DNA of 64,000 nucleotides from Pseudomonas sp. Irchel s3b2 (GTDB taxonomy: Bacteria > Pseudomonadota > Gammaproteobacteria > Pseudomonadales > Pseudomonadaceae). The stretch covers positions 744,001 to 808,000 of the forward strand of contig NZ_FYEB01000001.1 in assembly GCF_900187445.1 (NCBI RefSeq), in the 5' to 3' direction. Positions within the stretch are counted from its first letter, which is position 1. Each line of letters opens with the position of its first letter. Shown piece by piece: positions 17,046 to 26,264 of the stretch. Below the pieces are notes generated by a model, which did not search any database, was not told where the DNA came from, and saw nothing but the letters and a program-made list of their open reading frames with translations. Made by a program: the position numbers and the translations under genes.

Positions 17046-19289
17046 ATGGTACAGGTGAGAGCACACCAGCCGATCAACACGGACGGCAGTATCAATCTCG
17101 AGGCTTGGCTCGATCATGCGGTCAGTGTCGATACGGCACTGGATCGCGAAGCCTTGAAGGAAGCCTGCGAGTTCGCTCGCGAGGCCGAACAACAAGCCAA
17201 TGCGGCGAAGAATCTGTGGTCCGAAGGGACCTCGAGTTTCCGCACGGGCCTTGAGATCGCCGAGATTCTCGCCGACCTCAAACTCGACCAGGATTCGTTG
17301 GTCGCCGCCGTGCTGTACCGCGGCGTGCGCGAAGGCCAGATCCAATTGCCGGCGGTCAGCCAGCGTTTCGGTCCGGTGGTCGCCAAACTCATCGACGGCG
17401 TGTTGCGCATGGCGGCGATCAGCGCCAGCCTGAGCCCCCGTCAATCCCTGGTGCTGGGCACTCAAGGCCAGGTCGAAAACCTGCGCAAAATGCTGGTGGC
17501 CATGGTCGACGACGTGCGCGTCGCGCTGATCAAACTGGCCGAGCGCACTTGTGCCATCCGCGCGGTGAAAACCGCCGACAACGAGAAGCGCAACCGCGTC
17601 GCCCGTGAAGTCTTCGACATTTACGCGCCGCTTGCCCACCGCCTCGGTATCGGTCACATCAAGTGGGAGCTGGAGGACTTGTCCTTCCGCTATCTTGAAC
17701 CCGACCAATACAAGCAGATCGCCAAGTTGCTCCACGAGCGACGGCTGGATCGCGAGCGCTTCATCGCCGATGTGATGACCCAACTCAAAGACGAGTTGCA
17801 GGCCACCGGCGTCGATGCGGACATCAGCGGCCGGGCCAAACACATCTATTCGATCTGGCGCAAAATGCAGCGCAAGGGCCTGGAGTTCAGCCAGATCTAC
17901 GACGTGCGCGCGGTTCGCGTGCTGGTGCCGGAAATGCGCGACTGCTACACCGCGCTCGGCATCGTCCACACCCTGTGGCGGCATATTCCGAAAGAGTTCG
18001 ACGACTACATTGCCAACCCGAAAGAGAACGGCTACCGCTCGCTGCACACCGCGGTCATCGGCCCTGAAGGCAAGGTGCTGGAAGTGCAGATCCGCACCCA
18101 CGCCATGCACGAAGAAGCCGAGTTGGGGGTTTGCGCGCACTGGAAGTACAAAGGTACCGACGTCAAATCCGGTTCCAATCACTACGAAGAGAAAATCTCC
18201 TGGCTGCGTCAGGTGCTCGAGTGGCATGAAGAACTGGGCGATATTGGTGGCCTTGCCGAACAACTGCGGGTCGATATCGAGCCGGACCGGGTCTACATCT
18301 TTACTCCCGACGGTCACGCCATCGACTTGCCGAAGGGCGCGACACCGCTGGACTTCGCTTACCGCGTGCACACCGAAATCGGTCACAACTGCCGCGGCGC
18401 CAAGATCAACGGGCGGATCGTGCCGCTCAACTACAGCCTGCAAACCGGTGAACAGGTCGAGATCATCACCAGCAAGCACGGCACTCCGAGCCGCGACTGG
18501 CTGAACCCGAACCTGGGTTACATCACCACCTCGCGGGCGCGGGCGAAGATCGTTCACTGGTTCAAATTGCAGGCGCGCGATCAGAACGTCGCGGCCGGTA
18601 AAACCTTGCTCGAGCGCGAACTCAATCGCCTCGGCCTGCCGCAGGTGGACTTCGACAAGCTGGCCGAAAAGGCCAACATGAAGACCGCCGAGGACATGTT
18701 CGCCGCCTTGGGCGCAGGCGATTTACGCCTGGCACAACTGGTGAACCTGGCGCAGCAACTGGTCGAGCCGGAGCGCGGCAACGAACAGCTGGAACTGATC
18801 CCGCGCAAAGCCACAGGCTACAAGCCAGGCAAGCGCGGCGACATTCAGATCCAGGGCGTCGGCAACCTGATGACCCAGATGGCCGGCTGCTGCCAGCCGC
18901 TGCCGGGGGATGCGATCGTCGGTTACATCACTCAGGGCCGTGGCGTGAGCATTCACCGTCAGGATTGCGCCTCGGTGCTGCAACTGGCCGGGCGCGAGCC
19001 GGAGCGGATCATCCAGGTCAGTTGGGGCCCGGTGCCGGTGCTCACCTATCCGGTGGACATCATCATTCGCGCCTACGACCGTTCCGGTCTGCTGCGTGAC
19101 GTGTCGCAGGTGCTGCTCAACGAGCGGATCAACGTGCTGGCGGTCAACACCCGTTCGAACAAAGAGGACAACACGGCGTTGATGTCCCTGACCATCGAGA
19201 TTCCCGGGCTGGATGCATTGGGACGGTTGCTGGGGCGGATTTCCCAATTGCCGAACATCATCGAAACCCGCCGTAACCGCACGCCGTGA
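17046..19289 (+). CDS. relA: (p)ppGpp synthetase RelA
   Basis: A 747-residue ribosome-associated stringent-response enzyme. Order: degenerate HD region (about 50-200, without the HD pair, hence synthetase only), synthetase domain with YSIWRKMQRKGLEF and NPKENGYRSLHTAVIG, TGS domain (VYIFTPDGHAIDLPKGATPL), zinc-finger-like region with MAGCCQPLPGD, and a C-terminal ACT domain. It lies in the conserved cysM-rlmD-relA-mazG order, 127 bases after rlmD, and starts at ATG 17046 with GGAAGG upstream. Confidence 0.96.
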   Translation: MVQVRAHQPINTDGSINLEAWLDHAVSVDTALDREALKEACEFAREAEQQANAAKNLWSEGTSSFRTGLEIAEILADLKLDQDSLVAAVLYRGVREGQIQLPAVSQRFGPVVAKLIDGVLRMAAISASLSPRQSLVLGTQGQVENLRKMLVAMVDDVRVALIKLAERTCAIRAVKTADNEKRNRVAREVFDIYAPLAHRLGIGHIKWELEDLSFRYLEPDQYKQIAKLLHERRLDRERFIADVMTQLKDELQATGVDADISGRAKHIYSIWRKMQRKGLEFSQIYDVRAVRVLVPEMRDCYTALGIVHTLWRHIPKEFDDYIANPKENGYRSLHTAVIGPEGKVLEVQIRTHAMHEEAELGVCAHWKYKGTDVKSGSNHYEEKISWLRQVLEWHEELGDIGGLAEQLRVDIEPDRVYIFTPDGHAIDLPKGATPLDFAYRVHTEIGHNCRGAKINGRIVPLNYSLQTGEQVEIITSKHGTPSRDWLNPNLGYITTSRARAKIVHWFKLQARDQNVAAGKTLLERELNRLGLPQVDFDKLAEKANMKTAEDMFAALGAGDLRLAQLVNLAQQLVEPERGNEQLELIPRKATGYKPGKRGDIQIQGVGNLMTQMAGCCQPLPGDAIVGYITQGRGVSIHRQDCASVLQLAGREPERIIQVSWGPVPVLTYPVDIIIRAYDRSGLLRDVSQVLLNERINVLAVNTRSNKEDNTALMSLTIEIPGLDALGRLLGRISQLPNIIETRRNRTP

Positions 19290-19316
19290 GAGACCTGCAC
19301 GGAAATTGATGGTGAC

Positions 19317-19389
19317 TGTAGGAGCAAGGCTTGCCCGCGAAGGCGGTGTGTCAGATATGCCGCCTTCGCGGGCAAGCCTCGCTCCTACA
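19317..19389. repeat. REP palindrome between relA and mazG
   Basis: Two inverted copies of the Pseudomonas REP motif (TGTAGGAGCAAGGCTTGCCC ... GGGCAAGCCTCGCTCCTACA) face each other around a short loop. Such paired REPs can act as mRNA stabilisers or weak terminators. Confidence 0.9.
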
Positions 19390-19412
19390 AGTGACTGTGT
19401 AGAGACCAATTG

Positions 19413-20246
19413 ATGTATTCACTTGAAGATCTATTGCACCTGATGAACCGTCTGCGCGACCCGCAGTACGGCTGCCCGTGGGACATCAAGCAAACCTACG
19501 CCACCATCGTGCCGCATACTCTGGAAGAAGCCTACGAAGTTGCCGATGCCATCGAGCGCGGGGACTTCGATCACTTGCAGGGTGAGTTGGGCGACTTGTT
19601 GTTCCAGGTGGTTTATTACAGCCAACTGGCCCGGGAAGAAGGTCGATTCGAGTTCGATGGCGTGGTCGACAGCATCACGCGCAAGCTGATCCGCCGTCAT
19701 CCTCACGTGTTCCCCACCGGTGATCTGTATGCGCCGCTGGACATCCCGCGTCTGAATGAAGAACAGGTCAAGCAACGCTGGGAAGAGATCAAGGCTGAAG
19801 AGCGCGCCGAGAAATCTTCGGCGCCGCAGCAGTTGTCCTTGCTCGACGACGTGCCTGCCGCATTGCCGGCGCTGTCCCGTTCGGCAAAACTGCAGAAGCG
19901 CGCAGGGCAGGTCGGTTTCGACTGGCCGGACGCCTTGCCGGTGCTCGACAAGGTTCGTGAAGAACTCGATGAAGTGCTCGAAGCCATGGCCGACAATGAC
20001 TCGGCAGCGATTGCCGATGAAGTTGGCGACCTGCTGTTTTCCGTGGTCAATCTGGCGCGACACCTCAAGGTCGATCCGGAAACCGCACTGCGCGGCGCCA
20101 ACTCAAAATTTGAAAGACGCTTCCGATTTATCGAACAGGCATTGCGCGACACCCACCGTCCCATAGAAGATTGCACCCTCGAAGAGTTGGACGCCTTGTG
20201 GGGCGAAGCCAAACGTCAGGAAAAGAATTTGCCCAGCTGCGGTTGA
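19413..20246 (+). CDS. mazG: Nucleoside triphosphate pyrophosphohydrolase MazG
   Basis: A 277-residue protein with two tandem MazG domains. The first (about 1-110) has DPQYGCPWDIKQTYATIVPH and a metal-binding EEAYEVADAIE; the second (about 165-265) has VREELDEVLEAM and ADEVGDLLFSVVNLARHL. MazG hydrolyses NTPs and, in E. coli, lowers ppGpp; its position after relA fits. ATG 19413 is preferred to the TTG at 19410. The REP element lies between it and relA. Confidence 0.93.
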   Translation: MYSLEDLLHLMNRLRDPQYGCPWDIKQTYATIVPHTLEEAYEVADAIERGDFDHLQGELGDLLFQVVYYSQLAREEGRFEFDGVVDSITRKLIRRHPHVFPTGDLYAPLDIPRLNEEQVKQRWEEIKAEERAEKSSAPQQLSLLDDVPAALPALSRSAKLQKRAGQVGFDWPDALPVLDKVREELDEVLEAMADNDSAAIADEVGDLLFSVVNLARHLKVDPETALRGANSKFERRFRFIEQALRDTHRPIEDCTLEELDALWGEAKRQEKNLPSCG

Positions 20247-20274
20247 GCAGTTGCCTAAGTGAGAAATAAGCACC

Positions 20275-20817
20275 ATGAGCATTTCCCTTCGCGACCAGTT
20301 GCTCAAAGCAGGGCTGGTCAATCAAAAGCAGGCCAAACAGGTCGGCAAAGAGAAGCAGAAGCAGCAACGTCTGGCCCACAAAGGCCAGATCGAACTCGAT
20401 GACTCCCAGCAGCGCGCCGCTCAGGAAGCCATGGCCGAGAAGGTCAAGCGCGACCAGGAGCTGAACCGTCAGCAGCAGGAGAAAGCGGAAGCGAAGGCCC
20501 GTGCCGCTCAGGTCAAGCAATTGATCGAAGTCTCGCGCCTGCCCAAGCTGACCACCGAGGACTACTACAACTTCGTCGACGACAAGAAGGTCAAGCGCAT
20601 CTCCGTCAACAGCCTGATGCGCAATAAACTCAGCAGCGGTTCGCTGGCGATCGTGCACCACGCCGGTGGTTACGAAGTGATCCCTCGTGAAGCGGCCCTG
20701 AAGATTCAGGAGCGCGATCCACAGCGCATCGTGCAACTGAATGTGCAGACAGAAGAGGTTATTGCCGAGGACGATCCGTACGCCGCTTATCAGATCCCTG
20801 ACGATCTGATGTGGTAA
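20275..20817 (+). CDS. DUF2058 (YaiL-type) protein
   Basis: A 180-residue, highly charged protein. Residues 1-85 form a Lys/Gln/Glu-rich helix (MSISLRDQLLKAGLVNQKQA start, typical of DUF2058), followed by a compact domain with LPKLTTEDYYNFVDDKKVKR and ending YAAYQIPDDLMW. E. coli YaiL is of this family and has been described only as a possible nucleic-acid-associated protein. It follows mazG by 28 bases and is closed by a strong terminator. Confidence 0.85.
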   Translation: MSISLRDQLLKAGLVNQKQAKQVGKEKQKQQRLAHKGQIELDDSQQRAAQEAMAEKVKRDQELNRQQQEKAEAKARAAQVKQLIEVSRLPKLTTEDYYNFVDDKKVKRISVNSLMRNKLSSGSLAIVHHAGGYEVIPREAALKIQERDPQRIVQLNVQTEEVIAEDDPYAAYQIPDDLMW

Positions 20818-20835
20818 GCCGTTAGCGACTGCAAC

Positions 20836-20872
20836 AACGACAAACCCCGCACATGGCGGGGTTTGTCGTTTT
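20836..20872 (+). terminator. Rho-independent terminator after the DUF2058 gene
   Basis: Inverted repeat ACGACAAACCCCGC-ACATG-GCGGGGTTTGTCGT followed by TTTTC. The symmetrical A-rich side means that it could also serve the opposite strand. Confidence 0.9.
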
Positions 20873-20883
20873 CAATGCGGTCA

Positions 20884-21072
20884 TTATGCAGAGCGTACTT
20901 CGCGCTGTTGCTCCAGTGTTTCAAGTTCGGTCTTGTATTTATGGGCTTCGGTCTCGGAGTGGAACATCCCGACCAACAGGTCTTGTTGATGTACATCCCA
21001 GATGCGGATACCGGCGGCGATGCCTTCATGGGACATATGTGAATCGTCGCGTTCAGTTACTTTTACAGTCAT
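20884..21072 (-). CDS. Small conserved hypothetical protein
   Basis: A 62-residue soluble protein (MTVKVTERDDSHMSHEGIAA, RIWDVHQQDLLVGMFHSETE, AHKYKTELETLEQQRE). No family is recognised with certainty. Coding is supported by GGAG seven bases before the ATG, a sensible amino-acid composition and a position between the two terminators. It is transcribed alone, convergent with the DUF2058 gene. Confidence 0.65.
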   Translation of the reverse strand: MTVKVTERDDSHMSHEGIAAGIRIWDVHQQDLLVGMFHSETEAHKYKTELETLEQQREVRSA

Positions 21073-21298
21073 CTGCTAGCTCCAATCTCTGTTATCTGCA
21101 GCAAGGCGTGTGCAGGCCTTTGTTATAAGTTTTATTAGCTGGCTAAGTAAACGACTGAGTTTGGTAGCGGTTTTTTGCAAAAACGGAAAAAGTCCTGCAG
21201 CCCGCGAAATACGCGACATTCAGTCGCAGGCCATTGAGTTTCATGACAAATGTTTCATGTTCGAGGGGATGGAAAACCACGGATTTGAACCTGATTAC

Positions 21299-21368
21299 CT
21301 GTAGGAGCCAGGCTTGCCGGCGAAGGCGTCCTTGAGTACGCCTTCGCCGGCAAGCCTGGCTTCTACAG
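21299..21368. repeat. REP palindrome upstream of the fabB terminator
   Basis: Inverted pair of the REP variant CTGTAGGAGCCAGGCTTGCC / GGCAAGCCTGGCTTCTACAG around a short loop. Confidence 0.88.
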
Positions 21369-21380
21369 AAAGCTGGCACC

Positions 21381-21417
21381 AAAAAAAACGCCCCGAACCA
21401 GTCGGGGCGTTTTTGTT
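21381..21417 (-). terminator. Rho-independent terminator of fabAB
   Basis: Stem CGCCCCGA-ACCAG-TCGGGGCG flanked by A8 and T5, just beyond the fabB stop; the symmetrical flanks allow bidirectional function. Confidence 0.9.
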
Positions 21418-21437
21418 TACGGCGAAGCGGCGGGGTA

Positions 21438-22658
21438 TTACTTACCCTGCCAGCGCTTCAGTACCAGTGTGGCGTTAGTGCCACCGAAACCGAAGCTATT
21501 GCTCATCACGGTATTGATGGTGGCGTCTTCGCGAGTCTTGGTCAGGATTGGCATGTCTGCCACTTCCGGGTCCAGTTCCTCGATGTTGGCGGAACCCGCC
21601 ATGAAGTTGCCTTCCATCATCAGCAAGCAGTAGATCGCCTCTTGAACGCCAGCGGCGCCCAGGGAGTGACCCGACAGGCTCTTGGTGGAGCTGATGGCCG
21701 GAGCCTTGTCGCCGAACACTGCACGCACGCCTTCCATTTCCTTGGAGTCGCCGACCGGAGTCGAGGTGCCGTGGGTGTTCAGGTAGTCGATCGGAGTGTC
21801 GACAGTGGACATGGCCATCTGCATGCAGCGGATGGCGCCTTCGCCGCTTGGAGCGACCATGTCGTAGCCGTCGGAGGTCGCGCCGTAGCCAACGATTTCC
21901 GCGTAGATCTTCGCGCCACGGGCCAGAGCGTGTTCCAGCTCTTCGACCACGACCATACCGCCACCGCCGGCGATGACGAAACCATCACGGTTTTTGTCAT
22001 AGGCACGCGAGGCTTTTTCCGGGGTTTCGTTGTACTGGCTGGACAGGGCGCCCATGGCATCGAACAGGAACGATTGGCTCCAATGCTCTTCTTCACCGCC
22101 ACCGGCAAAGACGATGTCCTGCTTGCCCAACTGGATCTGCTCCACAGCGGTACCAATGCAGTGAGCACTGGTGGCGCAGGCGGAAGAGATCGAGTAGTTC
22201 ACGCCTTTGATTTTGAACGGCGTGGCCAGGCAAGCGGAAACCGTGCTGCCCATGGTCCGCGTGACGCGGTACGGGCCGACGCGCTTGACGCCTTTCTCGC
22301 GCAGGATATCCAGCGCTTCCATCTGGTTCAGCGTGGAGGCACCACCGGAACCGGCGATCAGGCCGGTACGCGGGTTGGAGACTTGCTCTTCGGTCAGACC
22401 GGAATCTGCGATGGCATCTTTCATGGCCAGGTAGGCGTAAGCCGCCGCGTGGCCGACGAAGCGAAAGATCTTGCGATCGATCAGTTCTTCGAGGGGAAGG
22501 TCAATGGAGCCGGAAACCTGGCTACGCAGACCCATTTCGGCATATTCCGGGTTGAACCGGATGCCAGGGCGGCTTGCACGCAGGTTAGCGGAGACGGTCT
22601 CTTTGTCATTGCCCAGGCACGAAACGATGCCCAGACCAGTGATAACGACGCGGCGCAT
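21438..22658 (-). CDS. fabB: 3-oxoacyl-ACP synthase I (FabB)
   Basis: A 406-residue condensing enzyme of fatty-acid elongation needed for the unsaturated branch. The Cys-His-His triad is present: Cys in [16 protein letters not shown], His in [16 protein letters not shown] and His in [16 protein letters not shown]. The C-terminus has the KAS signature [15 protein letters not shown]. It lies 11 bases after fabA in the standard Pseudomonas fabAB operon and is followed by a strong terminator. Confidence 0.96.
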   Translation of the reverse strand: MRRVVITGLGIVSCLGNDKETVSANLRASRPGIRFNPEYAEMGLRSQVSGSIDLPLEELIDRKIFRFVGHAAAYAYLAMKDAIADSGLTEEQVSNPRTGLIAGSGGASTLNQMEALDILREKGVKRVGPYRVTRTMGSTVSACLATPFKIKGVNYSISSACATSAHCIGTAVEQIQLGKQDIVFAGGGEEEHWSQSFLFDAMGALSSQYNETPEKASRAYDKNRDGFVIAGGGGMVVVEELEHALARGAKIYAEIVGYGATSDGYDMVAPSGEGAIRCMQMAMSTVDTPIDYLNTHGTSTPVGDSKEMEGVRAVFGDKAPAISSTKSLSGHSLGAAGVQEAIYCLLMMEGNFMAGSANIEELDPEVADMPILTKTREDATINTVMSNSFGFGGTNATLVLKRWQGK

Positions 22659-22669
22659 GCGGATAACCC

Positions 22670-23185
22670 TTAGAAGTTGTCAGTGGAGGTGAACACGCCG
22701 ACCCGAAGGCCTTCGGCGGTATAGATTTCGCGGCCGTCGACGGTCACCGAACCATCGGCAATGGCCAGGTTCAGCTTGCCCTTCAGGACGCGTTTGATAT
22801 GGATGTTATAGGTGACTTTCTTGGCGGTTGGCAGTACCTGGCCAAAGAATTTTACTTCGCCCGAACCCAAGGCGCGACCGCGGCCCGGCAGACCTTGCCA
22901 GCCGAGGAAGAAACCGACCAGTTGCCACATGGCATCGAGGCCCAGGCAGCCCGGCATTACCGGATCACCTTCGAAGTGGCAGGCGAAGAACCACAGATCC
23001 GGAGTGATATCCAGCTCGGCGACCAATTCACCTTTGCCGTACTTGCCACCCTCTTCGCTGATCAGGGTGATGCGATCGACCATCAGCATATTCGGGGCGG
23101 GCAGTTGCGCGTTACCTGGGCCGAACAGCTCACCGCGACTGCAGCGCAGCAAGTCTTCCCGAGTAAAGGCGTTTTGTTTGGTCAT
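22670..23185 (-). CDS. fabA: 3-hydroxydecanoyl-ACP dehydratase/isomerase (FabA)
   Basis: A 171-residue enzyme that introduces the cis double bond in anaerobic unsaturated fatty-acid synthesis. The active-site His and Asp lie in [20 protein letters not shown]. The start [20 protein letters not shown] is typical of FabA. GAGGAG stands six bases before ATG 23185. It is the first gene of fabAB; a palindrome in its promoter region is described separately. Confidence 0.97.
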   Translation of the reverse strand: MTKQNAFTREDLLRCSRGELFGPGNAQLPAPNMLMVDRITLISEEGGKYGKGELVAELDITPDLWFFACHFEGDPVMPGCLGLDAMWQLVGFFLGWQGLPGRGRALGSGEVKFFGQVLPTAKKVTYNIHIKRVLKGKLNLAIADGSVTVDGREIYTAEGLRVGVFTSTDNF

Positions 23186-23316
23186 GCGAGCTCCTCAATA
23201 GTCCATGCGGCAGGGTGGGGCGAATCTTCCCGGCCGATCGAAGCGTTCATGCCTCGAGTCAGCAGCCTACTCATAGACTATTGCGTTGTGGTGAAAGTCA
23301 CAGCGCCAAGGACATG

Positions 23317-23334
23317 AATGTACACTTGTGCACT
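23317..23334. promoter_or_regulatory. Candidate FabR/DesT-type operator upstream of fabA
   Basis: The sequence AATGTACACTTGTGCACT is an imperfect 18-bp palindrome of the A-TG-ACA-TGT-CA-T type. TetR-family regulators of unsaturated fatty-acid genes (FabR in E. coli, DesT in Pseudomonas) bind sites of this form. It lies about 130 bases before the fabA start codon. Assignment is by motif similarity only. Confidence 0.45.
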
Positions 23335-23432
23335 GAAATTATTATTCAAGCCCCTTTTCGGGCCTGTTCGGGAGCCTAAGACTGCCGCACTTTCGTCGTT
23401 CACGCCAGTCGCAGATCGCCAAAAGGCCTGTT

Positions 23433-25334
23433 CTACTGCACCCATCGCTGTAGAACCTGCTGCAGATCAGCGCGTTTAAAGGGCTTGGCCAGGTAATCGT
23501 TCATTCCCGCCAATAAACAGGCTTCGCGGTCGCCCTGCAAGGCATTGGCTGTCAGAGCAATGATCGGCACGTCAGCGCAGCCGGGTAGTTGGCGAATCTG
23601 TCGGGTGGCCTCGTAACCGTCGATGACCGGCAGTCGGCAGTCCATCAGAATCGCTTCGAAAATCAGGCTTTCGGCACTGCGCACCGCTTGTGCACCATCG
23701 GTCGCGACGCTGACAGTAAAGCCCAGGCTGCGCAACATTGCTTCGACGACGGTGCGATTGACCGGATTATCCTCTACCAGCAGCACATTGCGACCTTCGC
23801 CATGGTCATTGCCGGTATGTCCTCGCGGGGTCAGCACTGGCAGTGGCTGTTTATACAGAGCCAAAGGGATTTCCAGGGTGAACACCGAACCAACGCCTTC
23901 TTCACTCTGAGCGCGCAAGGTGCCGCCCATCCGCTCAGCCAGAGTACGGGCAATCGGCAGCCCCAGTCCGGTGCCGCCGTACCGTCTTGAAATAGAACTA
24001 TCGGCCTGCTGAAACGCGTTGAACATCAATTCCAGGCTTGCGGGCGGGATGCCGATCCCGCTGTCGCGCACGGTGCAGGTGAACCACAGCAGTTCGTGAT
24101 CCAGGGACTGCCATTGCGGTTCGATGGTGACGCGGCCCCGTTCGGTGAACTTCAGCGCGTTGCCGACCAGATTGACCAGAATCTGCCGGATTCGCGTCGG
24201 ATCGCCCTGAACCTGAAGGGTGCGCATGTCCTCGGGGATCCGCAGTTGCATATCTAGCCCGCGTTGCACTGCACTGTGCTGGAACGACTGGGCGCAACTG
24301 CCGATCAAGTCCGCGAGGTTGAACGGAATGTGCTCCAGCTCCAGTTCCGAACGCTCGATGCGCGAGAAGTCGAGAATGTCATTGATCACTTTGAGCAGGT
24401 GTTCGGTGGATTCCGAAGCCAGCGCCGCGTACTCGATCTGCTCCTCGGTCATCTCGGTGGTTTCCAGCAGTTGCAGCATGCCCAGCACGCCGTTCATCGG
24501 CGTGCGCAATTCATGACTCATCATCGCCAGGAAATCGGATTTGGCGTTGTTGGCCTTTTCCGCTTCTTCGCGGGTCTGGATCAATTGCGCCATGGCCTGA
24601 TGCTGTTCGCGACTGGCTTGCTCAAGGCCTTGGGCAAGGTTGTTGATGTGCTGCGACAGGGCGCCCAGTTCCGTGTCGTCGACAATCGGCAGGGGTGTTT
24701 TGTAGTCGCCTTGCTGGATCGCCTTGACCGCATTGCCGATGTCGTGGATCGGTTGCGACAGGCTGCCGGCCAGGCGCCGAGCCAGCAAAAAAGTAAATAA
24801 CAGTGCGAACAACGCCAGGATCCCGGCCTTGAAGAGGATTTCCTGCTGGCGCTGGTTAAAGGCGTCATTGGACAGGCCGACGATCACCCGTCCCAGATAA
24901 TCCTCGTGCGGCGCACTGGCGACGGTGCGACTGTTCTGGAAAAAGTCATTGTTGAGCGCGATGCGTTGCAGGCGCACTGGAGCCTGGAACACTTCGACCT
25001 GATGCGAGCGGTTGTGGGCTTCCGACGGTTGCTCGACATACACCAGAATCCGGTTGGTGCTGTCCTGCACTTCCAGAAAGCGCACATTGGGCGTGGCTAG
25101 CGTCGCCTTGAGCAAGCTTTCGAGCACCTCGTTGTTGCCCGAAATGACCCCGTATTCGGTGGCCGGCGCCAGTTGATTGGCGATCAGTTGACCGGTGTGA
25201 TTGAGTTCCTGGCGCAGGTCCTGGATTCGCACGAAGGTGAAAAAACTGATCAGCAGCAACGTCAGCAACAGGGCCGGGCCGAGGCTGATGATCTGGGTGC
25301 GGGTATTGATGTCCCAACCGCGACGGAAGGTCAT
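23433..25334 (-). CDS. Hybrid sensor histidine kinase, PA1611-like
   Basis: A 633-residue inner-membrane hybrid kinase. Order: membrane helix about 18-35, periplasmic domain about 36-165, helix about 168-185, HAMP (about 185-240), HisKA with H274 in [12 protein letters not shown], HATPase with GNALKF, DSGIGIP and GGTGLGL, then a receiver domain with D565 in [15 protein letters not shown] and K in YLAKPF. The position next to fabA matches P. aeruginosa PA1611, reported to interact with RetS and so to feed into the GacS pathway. Its start overlaps the stop of the upstream binding-protein gene, giving an operon of TonB receptor, binding protein and kinase. No HPt domain is present. Confidence 0.9.
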   Translation of the reverse strand: MTFRRGWDINTRTQIISLGPALLLTLLLISFFTFVRIQDLRQELNHTGQLIANQLAPATEYGVISGNNEVLESLLKATLATPNVRFLEVQDSTNRILVYVEQPSEAHNRSHQVEVFQAPVRLQRIALNNDFFQNSRTVASAPHEDYLGRVIVGLSNDAFNQRQQEILFKAGILALFALLFTFLLARRLAGSLSQPIHDIGNAVKAIQQGDYKTPLPIVDDTELGALSQHINNLAQGLEQASREQHQAMAQLIQTREEAEKANNAKSDFLAMMSHELRTPMNGVLGMLQLLETTEMTEEQIEYAALASESTEHLLKVINDILDFSRIERSELELEHIPFNLADLIGSCAQSFQHSAVQRGLDMQLRIPEDMRTLQVQGDPTRIRQILVNLVGNALKFTERGRVTIEPQWQSLDHELLWFTCTVRDSGIGIPPASLELMFNAFQQADSSISRRYGGTGLGLPIARTLAERMGGTLRAQSEEGVGSVFTLEIPLALYKQPLPVLTPRGHTGNDHGEGRNVLLVEDNPVNRTVVEAMLRSLGFTVSVATDGAQAVRSAESLIFEAILMDCRLPVIDGYEATRQIRQLPGCADVPIIALTANALQGDREACLLAGMNDYLAKPFKRADLQQVLQRWVQ

Positions 25335-26263
25335 GGGCGGCGTTCTCCTTCGGCCAGCTGTGTTGCGACAGAGGCTTCATTCATCAGTTCAATACTTAAT
25401 GAACGAGCCACTTGCGGGTTGCTCAAGACCTTGAAGTGTTGCGGATAAAGTGCGCGCGGCCAGGTGTTCGAGGGGCGGTCGAGCAGTTCGTCGAGAATCT
25501 TCAGCCAATCGTTCTGGTCGCTGTAAGTGCTGGCCAGGCTACCGGCCCTGACGAAGGCTGCGTTGGGACCGATCAGCGCCAGTTGCCGCGCATAGCTGCT
25601 GAGCAGCAGGTTTTTCACGGTTTTCGGGTTGTACAGATCAGGGTCGTCCAGGCCCAACAGCACATCACTGTCCTTCAGCAGGGCCTGCAAAGGGCGACTG
25701 TCATGGGTGTTATCCCAGCGCTCGGTGACCACTTCAAGGCCCAGGGGCAGGGCGGCCTGACGCAGTTCCTTCAACAAGAATTCGCTGTGGCTGTCGAAAA
25801 GCACACCGACCCGCCGGGCCTCGGGCAGGAGCAGTCGGATCAGGCGCAACTGTCGGTCCAGCGGCGGATCGCTCCAGAGCAGGCTGAGGTGCGGGGGCAG
25901 GGCATTGCCCAAGCGTTGACGGGCTTGCAGACGACTGATGCGCAGCACCAGCGTCGCCGGGCCTTGGGCGTCTTGCAGGCGCCAGTCGAGGCTGGGCAAG
26001 TCCAGTAAAATCAGACGGATGCCAACGGGCAATTGGCCTGGCGCCGGCAGGCTGGCAAGAGGCTGAAAGCGTACGCTGTCGGTGGGGCGCAACTCGCTGA
26101 GGGCCTGAACGAAAGACTGCACGCCGGGACTCTCCTCGGCACCGGTCAGCAGAATGTCGTCGGCCCGTGCCGGCAGATTGCACAGCAGCCCGGTAAGCAC
26201 CAGGCACAACCCGGCCAGCAGGCGGCCAAGGGTTGGCGTCTTCCGTGACGGGCGATACTGCAT
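25331..26263 (-). CDS. Periplasmic ABC-substrate-binding-like protein
   Basis: A 310-residue secreted protein. A signal peptide ([20 protein letters not shown], cleavage near ARADD) precedes a two-lobed fold resembling the ABC_sub_bind group: [60 protein letters not shown] and [20 protein letters not shown]. The start ATG 26263 is chosen because it precedes the signal peptide and lies one base after the receptor stop; the longer open frame overlaps the receptor gene. No permease or ATPase genes are nearby, so it probably acts as a ligand-sensing partner for the kinase (inference). Confidence 0.75.
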   Translation of the reverse strand: MQYRPSRKTPTLGRLLAGLCLVLTGLLCNLPARADDILLTGAEESPGVQSFVQALSELRPTDSVRFQPLASLPAPGQLPVGIRLILLDLPSLDWRLQDAQGPATLVLRISRLQARQRLGNALPPHLSLLWSDPPLDRQLRLIRLLLPEARRVGVLFDSHSEFLLKELRQAALPLGLEVVTERWDNTHDSRPLQALLKDSDVLLGLDDPDLYNPKTVKNLLLSSYARQLALIGPNAAFVRAGSLASTYSDQNDWLKILDELLDRPSNTWPRALYPQHFKVLSNPQVARSLSIELMNEASVATQLAEGERRP

Positions 26264-26264
26264 C

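Noticed and set aside
16998..18557. 519-codon minus-strand ORF
   Set aside because: Antisense shadow of relA; no recognisable domain.
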